A DNA stretch of 64,000 nt, taken from NCBI RefSeq assembly GCF_902830275.1, contig NZ_CADESW010000002.1:372001-436000 (forward strand), in the 5' to 3' direction. Below are positions 33,540 to 42,053 of the stretch, in pieces (within the stretch, counting starts at the first letter, position 1; each line of letters starts with the position of its first letter). The position numbers and the translations under genes were made by a program. The notes below the pieces were generated by a model. It saw only the letters and a program-made list of their open reading frames with translations. It made no database searches and had not been told where the DNA came from. Origin of the DNA: Burkholderia stagnalis (lineage in GTDB: Bacteria; Pseudomonadota; Gammaproteobacteria; Burkholderiales; Burkholderiaceae).

Positions 33540-34286
33540 ATGAAGGCAACGACGGACGACCGCTGGCAGGACCTGCGCCCCGACCCGGACAACGATACCC
33601 CGCTCTATCTGCAGCTCGCCCGCAAGCTCGGCGACGCGATTCACGAGAACCGCTGGACGGCCGGCGAGGCGCTGCCGTCCGAGCGCGTGCTGTCGGAGGC
33701 GCTCGGCGTGTCGCGCATCACCGCGCGCAAGGCGATCGCGCTCCTCGTCGAACAAGGGCTGATCCGGCGCACGCAAGGCGCGGGCAACTTCATCCAGCCG
33801 CGCTACGAGGATCCGCTGTCGCGCCTGTCGAGCTTCAGCGAAATGCTCGAACGCCGCGGTTTCAAGCCGAGTTCGCAGTGGCTCGCGCGCGAGATCCAGC
33901 CCGCGAGCCGTGATGAAGTGATCCAGCTCGGCCTGTCGCCGGCTGCGTCCGTTACACGATTGAAACGTCTGCGCCTCGCCGACGGCATCGTGATGGCCGT
34001 CGAGAACTCCACGCTGCCCGCGACGCTGCTCCCCGATCCGCAGGCGATCGGCGACTCGCTGTACAGCTACCTCGAAGCGCGCGGCACGCCGATCGTGCGC
34101 GCGCTGCAGCACTTCCGCGCGGTCAACGCAACCGACGAGATCGCGCTGCAGATGGGCATCGCGCCGCACGACGCGCTGCTGCTGATCACGCGGATCGGCT
34201 ACACGGCCGACCAGCGCGCGATCGAGCTGACCGACACCTACTGCCGCAACGACTACTACGACTTCGTCGTCGAGCTGCGCAAGTAA
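33540..34286 (+). CDS. GntR-family transcriptional regulator (HutC/UTRA type)
   Basis: A 248-residue regulator. The N-terminal winged HTH (residues about 20-88) has PLYLQLARKLGDAI, LPSERVLSEALGVSRITARKAI and GLIRRTQGAGNFI. A UTRA effector domain follows (residues about 100-245), ending ELTDTYCRNDYYDFVVELRK. UTRA domains usually sense sugar phosphates, amino acid derivatives or organic acids. The nearest possible targets are the aldo/keto reductase (divergent) and the CoA-transferase/citrate synthase pair downstream. No clear palindromic operator is visible near its start. Confidence 0.9.
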   Translation: MKATTDDRWQDLRPDPDNDTPLYLQLARKLGDAIHENRWTAGEALPSERVLSEALGVSRITARKAIALLVEQGLIRRTQGAGNFIQPRYEDPLSRLSSFSEMLERRGFKPSSQWLAREIQPASRDEVIQLGLSPAASVTRLKRLRLADGIVMAVENSTLPATLLPDPQAIGDSLYSYLEARGTPIVRALQHFRAVNATDEIALQMGIAPHDALLLITRIGYTADQRAIELTDTYCRNDYYDFVVELRK

Positions 34287-34331
34287 CACGCGACGACCGC
34301 GCGGGGCGCGGCAGGCGAGCCCGAACGCGCG

Positions 34332-35741
34332 CTACCCCTGCCCGTCCGAATCGATCCAGCACGGCGCGTCCGTGCCGAGCGGCACCGGCGGCAAAGCAAG
34401 GAACGGCGGGGTCGCCGACAGCCGTTCCGCCGGACGCACCGCATCGATGACGCCGAACGGCGACACAATCCGGTCGAACCGGTCGCGCATGTCGTCGGGC
34501 GCGATGTCGGGCGCGTGCGCGCCGTCCGGCACGAGGCCGAACGATTGCAGCCAGCGGCCGGCCTGCGCGAGCGACAGCCGCACGTGCCAGCTGCCGCCTT
34601 CGCGCGCGCGGCGCGCCAGCGCGATCATCGCGCCGAACGCCGCGAGATAGCCGGTCGCGTGGTCGAGCGCCTGGCACGGCAGGTGCCGCGGCGCGTCCGC
34701 GAGCACAGCCTGCCGCTCACGCCACGCGATCCCGCTCGCGGACTGCACGAGGCTGTCGAAGCCGCGCCGCTGCGCCCACGGCCCCGCATGCCCGTACGCG
34801 GAAATCGACACGCACACGATCCCCGGCCGCAGCGCGGCCAGCGCCTGCGGCGCGAAGCCGCGCGCCGCAAGCGCGCCGGGACGGTACGCCTGCACGAAGA
34901 CATCCGCTTGCCGCACGAGCTGCCGCAGCGTGTCGACGCCCGCGGCCGTGCGCAGATCGAGCCACGCGGAGCGCTTGCCGCGCCCGTTGTCGATCACGAG
35001 CGGCGCGATGTTCGGCAGGTGCGGCCCATTGACGAGCAGCACCTGCGCGCCATGCGACGCGAGCGTGCGGCCGGCGACCGGGCCCGCGATGATGCGCGTG
35101 AGATCGAGCACGCGCACGCCCGCCAGCGGCCGGCGCGCGTCGTCGCCACCGATCGCCTGCACCGGCGCATCGCCGACGCGCTCGATCTCGAACAGCGGCA
35201 GCGCCGCCAGCGCGCGCGCCTGTTCGTGCGCCGCCCATTCGTCAGGTGTTCTGATCAGTGCCGCGCACAGGCCCGCGTCCGCGAGCTCGGCATCGAGCGT
35301 CGCGCCGTCGCGCGTGCGGATCGCCGCCGCGACCGATTCCCGCCGGTCGTCGCAGCCGAGCACCCGAAGCACGCCGCGCAGATGATGCGGAAAGTTCGCG
35401 TGCAACTGGATCCAGCGCGCATCGCGCGTCTCGTAGAAGCCCGTCACCGGATGGCGCAGCTCGGGCGGCGGCCCGCCGTCGACGCGCAGGTAGCGCTCGC
35501 TGCGAAACGCGACGAGCGCGTCGCGCACCGATACGTCGACGCGTTGCACGACGCCCGTGCGCAACCGGTGGCATTCGGCGGCGGCGAGCCCGGCCGCCGC
35601 GATCGACGCCGCGGCCAGCGTGCCGACATGGAACGCCGACGGCAGCGCCGGATCCTGCCCGTCGATCGCGACGCGCGCAAGTGCGCCGGGCTCGCCGTGC
35701 GCGAGCTGCCAGAGATGGGTCAATGCGAGTCGGGGTGTCAT
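34332..35741 (-). CDS. Family III (CaiB/BaiF) CoA-transferase-like protein with two partial modules
   Basis: A 469-residue protein. Family III enzymes move CoA between carboxylic acids. The canonical N-terminal signature of the family, LAGVRVLDLTRIIAGPVAGRTL, does not start the protein but lies near residue 215. It is followed by ISAYGHAGPWAQRRGFDSLVQSASG and ALDHATGYLAAFGAM with the likely catalytic Asp. The first 210 residues instead resemble the later part of the family (AAECHRLRTGVVQRVDVSVRDAL; TGFYETRDARWIQLHANFPHHL) but have His where the Asp would be. The layout is thus a C-type half followed by an N-type half. It is divergent from the HTH-citrate synthase gene, 140 bases away. Confidence 0.82.
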   Translation of the reverse strand: MTPRLALTHLWQLAHGEPGALARVAIDGQDPALPSAFHVGTLAAASIAAAGLAAAECHRLRTGVVQRVDVSVRDALVAFRSERYLRVDGGPPPELRHPVTGFYETRDARWIQLHANFPHHLRGVLRVLGCDDRRESVAAAIRTRDGATLDAELADAGLCAALIRTPDEWAAHEQARALAALPLFEIERVGDAPVQAIGGDDARRPLAGVRVLDLTRIIAGPVAGRTLASHGAQVLLVNGPHLPNIAPLVIDNGRGKRSAWLDLRTAAGVDTLRQLVRQADVFVQAYRPGALAARGFAPQALAALRPGIVCVSISAYGHAGPWAQRRGFDSLVQSASGIAWRERQAVLADAPRHLPCQALDHATGYLAAFGAMIALARRAREGGSWHVRLSLAQAGRWLQSFGLVPDGAHAPDIAPDDMRDRFDRIVSPFGVIDAVRPAERLSATPPFLALPPVPLGTDAPCWIDSDGQG

Positions 35742-35881
35742 CGGCGCTCGCCACGAGGTGGGCACATGGAATCGAGTCTAGAATTCGCGGCAGGCGCGAT
35801 CAACCTCGATCGCGCGAATCCGGCCGTGACCGCCGCCCGAAGCGGGGCTGCGCGTCATGCGGCCCGACAGGAGCGATCCGC

Positions 35882-37099
35882 ATGACGTCTCTTAGCGCCC
35901 CCGAAGCCGCCGACGTGCTCGGCGTCAGCGTGAGCACCCTCTATGCGTACGTGAGCCGCGGCCTGCTGCACTCGCTGCCCGACGGCGCGAGCAAGCGCCG
36001 CCGCTACGACGCCGACGAGGTACGCCTGCTCGCCCGCCGACGCGCCGACGCGAAACGCGCGGGCGGCGTCGCCGAACGCTCGCTCGACTGGGGCATGCCG
36101 GTGCTCGAATCGCGCATCACGCAGATTGCCGACGGGCGCCTCCTCTATCGGGGCGCCGACGCGATCGCGCTCGCCCGCGACGCGACGCTCGAAGCGGTCG
36201 CCGCGCGGCTCTGGGGCTGCCCGCCCGCGCGGCTCGCGGCCGGCGGCGTCGATGTCGTGCAATGGCACGACTGGGCGCAGCGCTGGGCGCATGTCGCGCC
36301 GCTCGAGCGCGCGCTCGTGCTGCTGCCCGCCGCGGCCGCGGCGCAGCCGCCCATCGCGTCGCACGATCGCGGCGCGCAACTTGATACCGCCGCACGCCTG
36401 CTGCGCGTCACGGCCGCCGCGCTCGCGGGCATCACGCCCGGCCACGCGCCGCTGCACCGCCAGCTCGCCGCCGCGTGGCGGGTGCGCGGGCGCGCCGGGG
36501 CCGACCTGCTGCGCATGGCGCTCGTGCTGTGCGCGGACCACGAACTGAATCCGTCGACGTTCGCAGTGCGCTGCATCGCGTCGACCGGCAGCCCGCTGTT
36601 CGGCGCGATCGCGGGCGGGCTCGCGGCGCTGGCGGGCCCGCGCCACGGCGGCGAAACGTTCCGGGCCGGCCTGCTGCTCGACGAGGCGGCCCGCGCCGCC
36701 GATCCCGGCCGCTATCTCGCATCGCGCCTCGCGCACGACGAGCGCGAAGCCGGCGGCCGCACGGCACTCGCCGGCTTCGGCCATCCGCTGTACCCGAACG
36801 GCGACCCGCGCGCGCAGGCGCTGCTCGACGCGCTGCACGCCGCGGCGCCGGATCGCCCCGCGCTGCGCGCGGCGCGCGCGCTCGCCGCACGCGTCGAAGC
36901 CGACAGCGGGCTGAGGCCGGCGATCGACTACGCGCTCGCGGTGCTGGAACGCACGCTCGCGCTGCCGGACGGCGCCGCGTTCATGCTGTTCGCGGCCGGG
37001 CGCACGGCCGGCTGGATCGCGCATGCGCTCGAACAGTACGCCGACGGCAAGCTGATCCGGCCCCGCGCCCGCTACGTCGGCAGCGACGCGCCGGCCTGA
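35882..37099 (+). CDS. Citrate synthase-family protein with N-terminal MerR/excisionase-like HTH
   Basis: A 405-residue protein. Residues about 3-55 form a MerR-like helix-turn-helix (SAPEAADVLGVSVSTLYAYVSRGLL, RRYDADEVRLL). The rest is a citrate synthase fold: ELNPSTFAVRCIAST, GPRHGGETFRAG, GFGHPLYPNGDPRA and FAAGRTAGWIAHALEQY. The catalytic residues appear retained as H255, H301 and D349. The normally Arg/Val-containing GFGHRVYKNYDPRA loop is altered to PL. It is shorter than housekeeping GltA and probably uses a different acyl-CoA or acts as a sensor. GGAG lies nine bases upstream of the ATG. The 3' end overlaps the convergent DUF2917 gene by 28 bases. Confidence 0.85.
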   Translation: MTSLSAPEAADVLGVSVSTLYAYVSRGLLHSLPDGASKRRRYDADEVRLLARRRADAKRAGGVAERSLDWGMPVLESRITQIADGRLLYRGADAIALARDATLEAVAARLWGCPPARLAAGGVDVVQWHDWAQRWAHVAPLERALVLLPAAAAAQPPIASHDRGAQLDTAARLLRVTAAALAGITPGHAPLHRQLAAAWRVRGRAGADLLRMALVLCADHELNPSTFAVRCIASTGSPLFGAIAGGLAALAGPRHGGETFRAGLLLDEAARAADPGRYLASRLAHDEREAGGRTALAGFGHPLYPNGDPRAQALLDALHAAAPDRPALRAARALAARVEADSGLRPAIDYALAVLERTLALPDGAAFMLFAAGRTAGWIAHALEQYADGKLIRPRARYVGSDAPA

Positions 37100-37395
37100 C
37101 GGCCGCGCCCGAGCCACCCGGCCAGCCGCTGTCGCAGCGCGGCGGCAAGCGACGCCGCGTGCGCATCCGGACGGCTCAGCGCGAAGCGCGCGCCGGGCGG
37201 CCCGGCGCTGAGCCAGACCCGCGCGCCGGGCGCAAGCGTCAGCACGTCGCCGGGCCGCAGCCAGTGGTCGGCCGGCTCGCCCTCGATCGTCAGCCACAGT
37301 TCGCCGTCCGTCACGCGCAGCAGGGTACGGCGCACCGGGCGCCACCGTCCGGCGGGCTCGTCGGCATCCAGCTCGTAGAGTCGCAGTTCACGCAT
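37072..37395 (-). CDS. DUF2917 protein
   Basis: A 107-residue protein with a small cupin-like beta core, LLRVTDGELWLTIEGEPADHWLRPGDVLTLAPGARVWLSAGP, then an Arg/Ala-rich tail. This matches DUF2917, a family of unknown function frequent in Burkholderia. GGGAGG lies six bases before the ATG; much longer in-frame extensions upstream cross the MFS gene and are not used. The tail overlaps the end of the citrate synthase-like gene. Confidence 0.72.
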   Translation of the reverse strand: MRELRLYELDADEPAGRWRPVRRTLLRVTDGELWLTIEGEPADHWLRPGDVLTLAPGARVWLSAGPPGARFALSRPDAHAASLAAALRQRLAGWLGRGRQAGASLPT

Positions 37396-37603
37396 GGCGC
37401 CCTCCCGGTCGTCGCGCTTGTCCACACCCGTCCAGTATCCAGACAGTGACAGCACACCGACAGATACGCCCGCAGACACTTCCGGCTGAACTGTACTGGC
37501 CTGTCGGGCGATGTGCATCCGGCCGCGCACCGGGCCGCTACTGCGCGGCGCGGCGGCATTCCCTACAATGGCGGCTGTCCCGCGTCCAGCCGCCCACGCC
37601 TTC

Positions 37604-39040
37604 ATGTTCCAACGCCCGCCTGCTGCCGCCCCCGGCGAAAAAAACCTCACTGTCATGCTCTGGCTCGTCGCGACGGGCTTTTTCATGCAGACGCTCGACG
37701 CGACGATCGTCAACACCGCGCTGCCGTCGATGGCCGCGAGCCTCGGCGAATCGCCGCTGCGGATGCAGTCGGTCGTGATCGCGTATTCGCTGACGATGGC
37801 GGTGATGATTCCCGTGTCCGGCTGGCTCGCCGATACGTTCGGCACGCGGCGGGTGTTCTTCAGCGCGATCCTGGTCTTCTCGCTCGGCTCGCTGCTGTGC
37901 GCGAACGCGCACACGCTGCCGCAGCTCGTCGCGTTCCGCGTCGTGCAGGGGATCGGCGGCGCGATGCTGCTGCCGGTCGGCCGGCTCGCGGTGTTGCGCA
38001 CGTTCCCGGCCGAGCGCTACCTGCCCGCGCTGTCGTTCGTCGCGATTCCGGGCCTGATCGGCCCGCTGATCGGCCCGACGCTCGGCGGCTGGCTCGTGAA
38101 GATCGCGTCGTGGCACTGGATCTTCCTGATCAACGTGCCGGTGGGCGTCGCGGGCTGCATCGCGACCTGGTATTCGATGCCCGACGCGCGCAACCCGGCG
38201 GTCGGCCGCTTCGACCTGAAGGGCTACCTGCTGCTGACGATCGGCATGGTCGCGATCTCGCTGTCGCTCGACGGGCTCGCCGATCTCGGCATGCAGCACG
38301 CGGCCGTGCTCGTGCTGCTGATCCTGAGCCTCGCGTGCTTCGTCGCGTACGGGCTGTACGCGGTGCGCGCGCCGCAGCCGATCTTCTCGCTCGAGCTGTT
38401 CCGGATCCACACGTTCAGCGTCGGCCTGCTCGGCAACCTGTTCGCGCGCATCGGCAGCGGCGCGATGCCGTACCTGATCCCGCTGCTGCTGCAGGTGAGC
38501 CTCGGCTACACGGCGTTCGAGGCGGGGCTGATGATGCTGCCCGTCGCGGCCGCCGGGATGTTCTCGAAGCGCATCATCACGCGGCTCATCATGAAGCACG
38601 GCTACCGCAACGTGCTGCTCGCGAACACGATCATGGTCGGCGTGATGATGGCGAGCCTCGCGCTGATGCGCGAGTCGATGCCCGTGTGGCTCAAGGTCGC
38701 GCAGCTCGCGCTGTTCGGCGGCTTCAACTCGATGCAGTTCACCGCGATGAACACGCTGACGCTGAAGGATCTCGGCACCGGCGGCGCGAGCAGCGGCAAC
38801 AGCCTGTTCTCGCTCGTGCAGATGCTGTCGATGAGCCTCGGCGTGACGGTTGCCGGCGCGCTGCTCGCGACCTTCACCGGAATGCTGCGCACCGTGACGC
38901 CGAGCAACACGCTGCCCGCGTTCCATGCAACCTTCGTCTGCGTCGGCCTGATCACCGCCGCCTCCGCGTGGATCTTCGCGCAGCTCGCGCCGGAGATCCG
39001 CGGCGCCGCGCGCAAGACCGATCCGTCCGAGCGCGCGTGA
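37604..39040 (+). CDS. mdtD: MFS multidrug/DHA2-family transporter, MdtD-like
   Basis: A 478-residue, 14-helix major facilitator of the DHA2 (EmrB/QacA) group, acting as a proton antiporter in the inner membrane. The first helix has FFMQTLDATIVNTALPSMA and the loop motif SGWLADTFGTRRVF. Motif C is AIPGLIGPLIGPTLGGWL. ALMRESMPVWL, FNSMQFTAMNTLTLKDL and GASSGNSLFSLVQMLSMSLGV fit the MdtD branch. The ATG at 37604 is used; two earlier in-frame ATGs (37511, 37568) lack ribosome sites. No two-component or RND partner genes are adjacent. Confidence 0.85.
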   Translation: MFQRPPAAAPGEKNLTVMLWLVATGFFMQTLDATIVNTALPSMAASLGESPLRMQSVVIAYSLTMAVMIPVSGWLADTFGTRRVFFSAILVFSLGSLLCANAHTLPQLVAFRVVQGIGGAMLLPVGRLAVLRTFPAERYLPALSFVAIPGLIGPLIGPTLGGWLVKIASWHWIFLINVPVGVAGCIATWYSMPDARNPAVGRFDLKGYLLLTIGMVAISLSLDGLADLGMQHAAVLVLLILSLACFVAYGLYAVRAPQPIFSLELFRIHTFSVGLLGNLFARIGSGAMPYLIPLLLQVSLGYTAFEAGLMMLPVAAAGMFSKRIITRLIMKHGYRNVLLANTIMVGVMMASLALMRESMPVWLKVAQLALFGGFNSMQFTAMNTLTLKDLGTGGASSGNSLFSLVQMLSMSLGVTVAGALLATFTGMLRTVTPSNTLPAFHATFVCVGLITAASAWIFAQLAPEIRGAARKTDPSERA

Positions 39041-39204
39041 CCCGCGCCCCGCTTCGGACCGCGCCCCCGCACGCGACGCACCACGACGGTGCAGCGGCGG
39101 CCGCCGCGCGCGCCACGGCGGCGCGCCGCGCCGGTGTGGCGTTGCGCACGCTTCTTGCTCGCCTATTCTGTAGGTAAACTGGCAGCCTTCCCTCGGCCGA
39201 CATC

Positions 39205-40482
39205 ATGATGAGCATGATCGACATCGATCCCCCCGGCTTTCAGCCGCCCCGCCCCGTCGCCGGCGACGACGGCAACCGGCGCACCGTGCTGTACGGCGGC
39301 TACACCGTGTTCAGCGTGTTCCAGCCGGTGTTCTCCGTGTCGCACCGGCGCGCGATCGGCTATCACGCGTCGCTGCGCGCGCACGACGAGGAAAGCCGTC
39401 AGGTCGCGTCGCACGAAGTGTTCACGCAGGCCGCGCGGCGCGGCGACCTGCTCGAACTCGGCCGGCTCGCCGAATCGCTGCATCTCGGCAATTTCCATGC
39501 ATTCGACAGCCACGACGAGTGGCTTTTCCTGAGCCTGCATCCGGCGGCGCTGATGGATACCGTCTACGGCGACGCACTGCTCGCGAACCTGAAGGCGCTC
39601 GGCCTGCCGCCGCATCGCGTGGTGCTCGAGGTGCCCGAACAGGCGGGCGGCGAGACGCCGCGCTACGCGGCGATCGTCGACGGCCTGCGCAAGGCCGGTT
39701 TCCTGATCGCGCTCGGCGGCTTCGGCGCGAAGCATTCGAACATCGACCGCGTGTGGCACCTGCATCCGGACATCGTGTCGCTCGACCGCGGCATTCTCGC
39801 GCAGGCGAGCGAGCACTCGCATCTCGAACGGGTGCTGCCGGGGCTCGTGTCGCTGCTGCACGAATCCGGCCAGCTCGTGCTGATGGGCGGCCTCGCAACC
39901 GAGCGCGACGCGCTGATCGCGCTCGAATGCGACGTCGATTTCGTGCAGGGGCAGTATTTCGCGGGCCCGAGCGTCGACCCGGTGCAGTCGCAGGCCGCGG
40001 CGGGCAGCATGGATACGCTGTCGGCCGCGCTGCGGCTGCGCGTCGCGGAACGCGAGCGCCAGCAGGCGACGCGGCTCGCGCCGTACGTCGCGGCGCTCGA
40101 GGAAGCCAGCACCAAGCTCGCCGCGGGCGGCACGCTGATCGACGCGGCCGCCACCGTGCTCGGCCTGCCCGAAACCGCGCGCTGCTTCCTGCTCGATGCG
40201 TCGGGGCGGCAGATCGGCGACAACGTGCTCGCGCGCGGCAGCGTGTCGCAACGCGCGAAGCGCTTCCGCCCGCTGCTGCATTCCGAAGGCGCGAGCTGGG
40301 AACGCCGCCCGTATTTCATCCACGCGACGCGCGCGCCGGGCCGCGTGCACCTGACGCCGCCCTATCTGTCGATCAACGAGGCGCACCTGTGCGTGACCGC
40401 GTCGATCGCCGCGCCATGCGCGGCCGGCATGCAGGTGCTGTGCGTCGACATCAACTGGGAAGCGGCCGCGCACCGCGACTGA
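39205..40482 (+). CDS. Degenerate EAL-domain protein
   Basis: A 425-residue soluble protein. Residues about 30-265 match the EAL (c-di-GMP phosphodiesterase) fold: FQPVFSVSHRRAIGY, VVLEVPEQAGG, HPDIVSLDRGIL and DVDFVQGQYFAGP. The catalytic motifs are lost. EALLR is HASLR (H54 to R58), and the metal-binding DDFGTGYSS is GGFGAKHSN. It is therefore probably not a phosphodiesterase but a c-di-GMP-binding or protein-binding module. Residues about 270-425 form a second sensor-like domain (EASTKLAAGGTLIDAA, CFLLDASGRQIGDNVL) resembling PDC/GAF-type folds. No GGDEF domain is present. Two ATGs in tandem form the start. Confidence 0.85.
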   Translation: MMSMIDIDPPGFQPPRPVAGDDGNRRTVLYGGYTVFSVFQPVFSVSHRRAIGYHASLRAHDEESRQVASHEVFTQAARRGDLLELGRLAESLHLGNFHAFDSHDEWLFLSLHPAALMDTVYGDALLANLKALGLPPHRVVLEVPEQAGGETPRYAAIVDGLRKAGFLIALGGFGAKHSNIDRVWHLHPDIVSLDRGILAQASEHSHLERVLPGLVSLLHESGQLVLMGGLATERDALIALECDVDFVQGQYFAGPSVDPVQSQAAAGSMDTLSAALRLRVAERERQQATRLAPYVAALEEASTKLAAGGTLIDAAATVLGLPETARCFLLDASGRQIGDNVLARGSVSQRAKRFRPLLHSEGASWERRPYFIHATRAPGRVHLTPPYLSINEAHLCVTASIAAPCAAGMQVLCVDINWEAAAHRD

Positions 40483-40498
40483 CGCGCCGCGCACCGCG

Positions 40499-41107
40499 TC
40501 ACGCGGCCGCTTCGGCTGCCTTGCGGACGATCAGCCGGTGCACGCGCTTGCCCGACGACGCGCTGACGACTTCGTGCTCGTCGACCACCCGCACGCCGGC
40601 GCCGAGCGCGGCGCGCATCCGGGCGCTGTCGAGCGCCGTGTACAGCCGGCCGCGCTCGTCGCGCTGCGAGCCGTTGCCCGCGACCCGCCAGCTCAGGTAC
40701 AGCGTGCCGCCGGGCGCGAGCAGCTCGACGAGCCGCGCGGCGGCCGCCGCCGCCTCCACATGATCCAGATGCATGACGACGGTTTCGCACAGCACGTTGC
40801 GGAACGCGCCGGACGGCACGCCGGCCAGCGCCGGCAGCACCGCCTGTTCGAACCGCAGCGCCGGGTAGCGGCGGCGCGCCTCGTCGAGCAGCGCGGCGCT
40901 CGCGTCGTAGCCGTGCACGTCGTAGCCGCACGACGCCAGCCATGCGGCGTCGCGCCCCGCGCCGCAGCCGATGTCCGCCGTCGGCCCCGGCGCGAAATAC
41001 TGCTCGAGCAGCGCGTACATGTCGTCGGGCGGGCCCTCGTCGAGCCAGGTCTGCGCATATTCGGCCGCGTGGGCATCGTAGGCGTCGAGGGTCGGGCGAT
41101 CCACCAT
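40499..41107 (-). CDS. Class I SAM-dependent methyltransferase
   Basis: A 202-residue methyltransferase. SAM motif I is TADIGCGAGRDAAWLASCG, followed by acidic HGYDASAALLDEARRR, and the post-II segment ELLAPGGTLYLSWRV. It resembles small Methyltransf_11/25 proteins; the substrate is unknown. The ATG at 41107 follows a long in-frame run of non-coding sequence that reaches back across the panE remnant. It is convergent with the EAL gene, 16 bases apart. Confidence 0.8.
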   Translation of the reverse strand: MVDRPTLDAYDAHAAEYAQTWLDEGPPDDMYALLEQYFAPGPTADIGCGAGRDAAWLASCGYDVHGYDASAALLDEARRRYPALRFEQAVLPALAGVPSGAFRNVLCETVVMHLDHVEAAAAAARLVELLAPGGTLYLSWRVAGNGSQRDERGRLYTALDSARMRAALGAGVRVVDEHEVVSASSGKRVHRLIVRKAAEAAA

Positions 41108-41213
41108 GGCGCGTGCGCTCCGCAAAGGCGTCACATGACGCCATCGACATCTTAGTCCTTGCTTCGCATGCGCTGTGGCCTCGCGCGATGCCGCCGCGTG
41201 CGCGTCGCGACAG

Positions 41214-41434
41214 TCATCCGGCCAGCGCGGCGCGCAACGCGTCGGCGCGCCATGACGGCCGCTGCACCGCCGCCTCGGCGTCGTGCACGAGCGCGCACAG
41301 GCGGGCGTTGACCGGTGGATCGCGTCGCCGATCCGCGCGCGGCCGATCAACTGCACGGGCGCGCCGGCCGCCGCGAGCCGCCCGCCGAGATAGCAGCCGA
41401 CGGCGCCCGCGCCGACCACGCAGATGCGCGGCAT
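41214..41434 (-). pseudogene. panE: Remnant of 2-dehydropantoate 2-reductase with a large internal deletion
   Basis: The frame starts MPRICVVGAGAVGCYLGGRL, continuing to GRARIGDAIH: a textbook NADP-binding N-terminus of ketopantoate reductase. At codon 40 (about 41315) the sequence jumps to VNARLCALVHDAEAA, ending ADALRAALAG-stop in the next frame, which resembles the C-terminus of the same family. Only about 70 codons remain of an expected 300 or more, with a frameshift at the junction. The substrate and catalytic domain (Lys and Glu) is gone. It lies eight bases after the Mpo1-like gene, so it was probably the second gene of that unit. Homology is judged by eye. Confidence 0.72.
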
Positions 41435-41442
41435 CGCGGCGT

Positions 41443-41970
41443 TCACACGTGCGCGTCGTGCGCGCCGCCGTGCACGGGCCCGGCCCGCTGCTCGACCGCG
41501 CGCCGCACGTCGCCGCGCAGCCCCGCGAAAAACGCGACCTCGGCGACCACGAACAGCGGCCCGACCATCAGCCCGACGAGATCGTCGACGAACGCCGGCT
41601 TGCGCCCCTCGAAGTAATGCCCGACGAACTGCACGATCCAGCCGACGACGAACGCGCCGATGCCGATGCCGAGCCATGGCGCGGTCGGCAGCGCGGCGAG
41701 CGTCTGCCCGGCCCACAGGCCGAGCGCGAACAACGCCGTCATCACGACGCCGAAGCGTAGGTCGAGCCGCAGGTAGAACGCGGCGAACGCAAGCGCGAGC
41801 AGCAGCGCCGGCGACAGCGCGACGCCCGCCAGCGTGCCGAGCGCGGGCCGCGACAGCAGCACCTCGACCGCGAACACGATCATCGGGATGCCGACCAGGT
41901 GGGTCGCGATGTTGCGCGCGTCGCGGTGATAGGCCGCGTACTGGGACAGATGGTCCTCGAGCGTCTTCAT
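41443..41970 (-). CDS. DUF962/Mpo1-like membrane protein
   Basis: A 175-residue, four-helix membrane protein of the DUF962 (YGL010w/Mpo1) family; the yeast member is an iron-dependent dioxygenase of 2-hydroxy fatty acids. The two family His regions are visible: YHRDARNIATHLVGIPM near the N-terminus and VQFVGHYFEGRKPAFVDDL. The C-terminal tail is His/Ala-rich. A similar enzymatic role in lipid alpha-oxidation is possible but inferred. It is followed at once by the panE remnant and is divergent from the Crp/Fnr regulator. Confidence 0.8.
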   Translation of the reverse strand: MKTLEDHLSQYAAYHRDARNIATHLVGIPMIVFAVEVLLSRPALGTLAGVALSPALLLALAFAAFYLRLDLRFGVVMTALFALGLWAGQTLAALPTAPWLGIGIGAFVVGWIVQFVGHYFEGRKPAFVDDLVGLMVGPLFVVAEVAFFAGLRGDVRRAVEQRAGPVHGGAHDAHV

Positions 41971-42053
41971 GCCGTCTCCTTGTCGTGGGGTTGCGCGCTA
42001 TGATGCCCGTCACGCCCGAGAACCTCTGTCGGCTACCCGACATCGCGCCGCCC

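Noticed and set aside
37511..37603. Earlier ATG starts for the MdtD-like transporter
   Set aside because: No ribosome site and the added residues are not helix-like; the first membrane helix follows the ATG at 37604.
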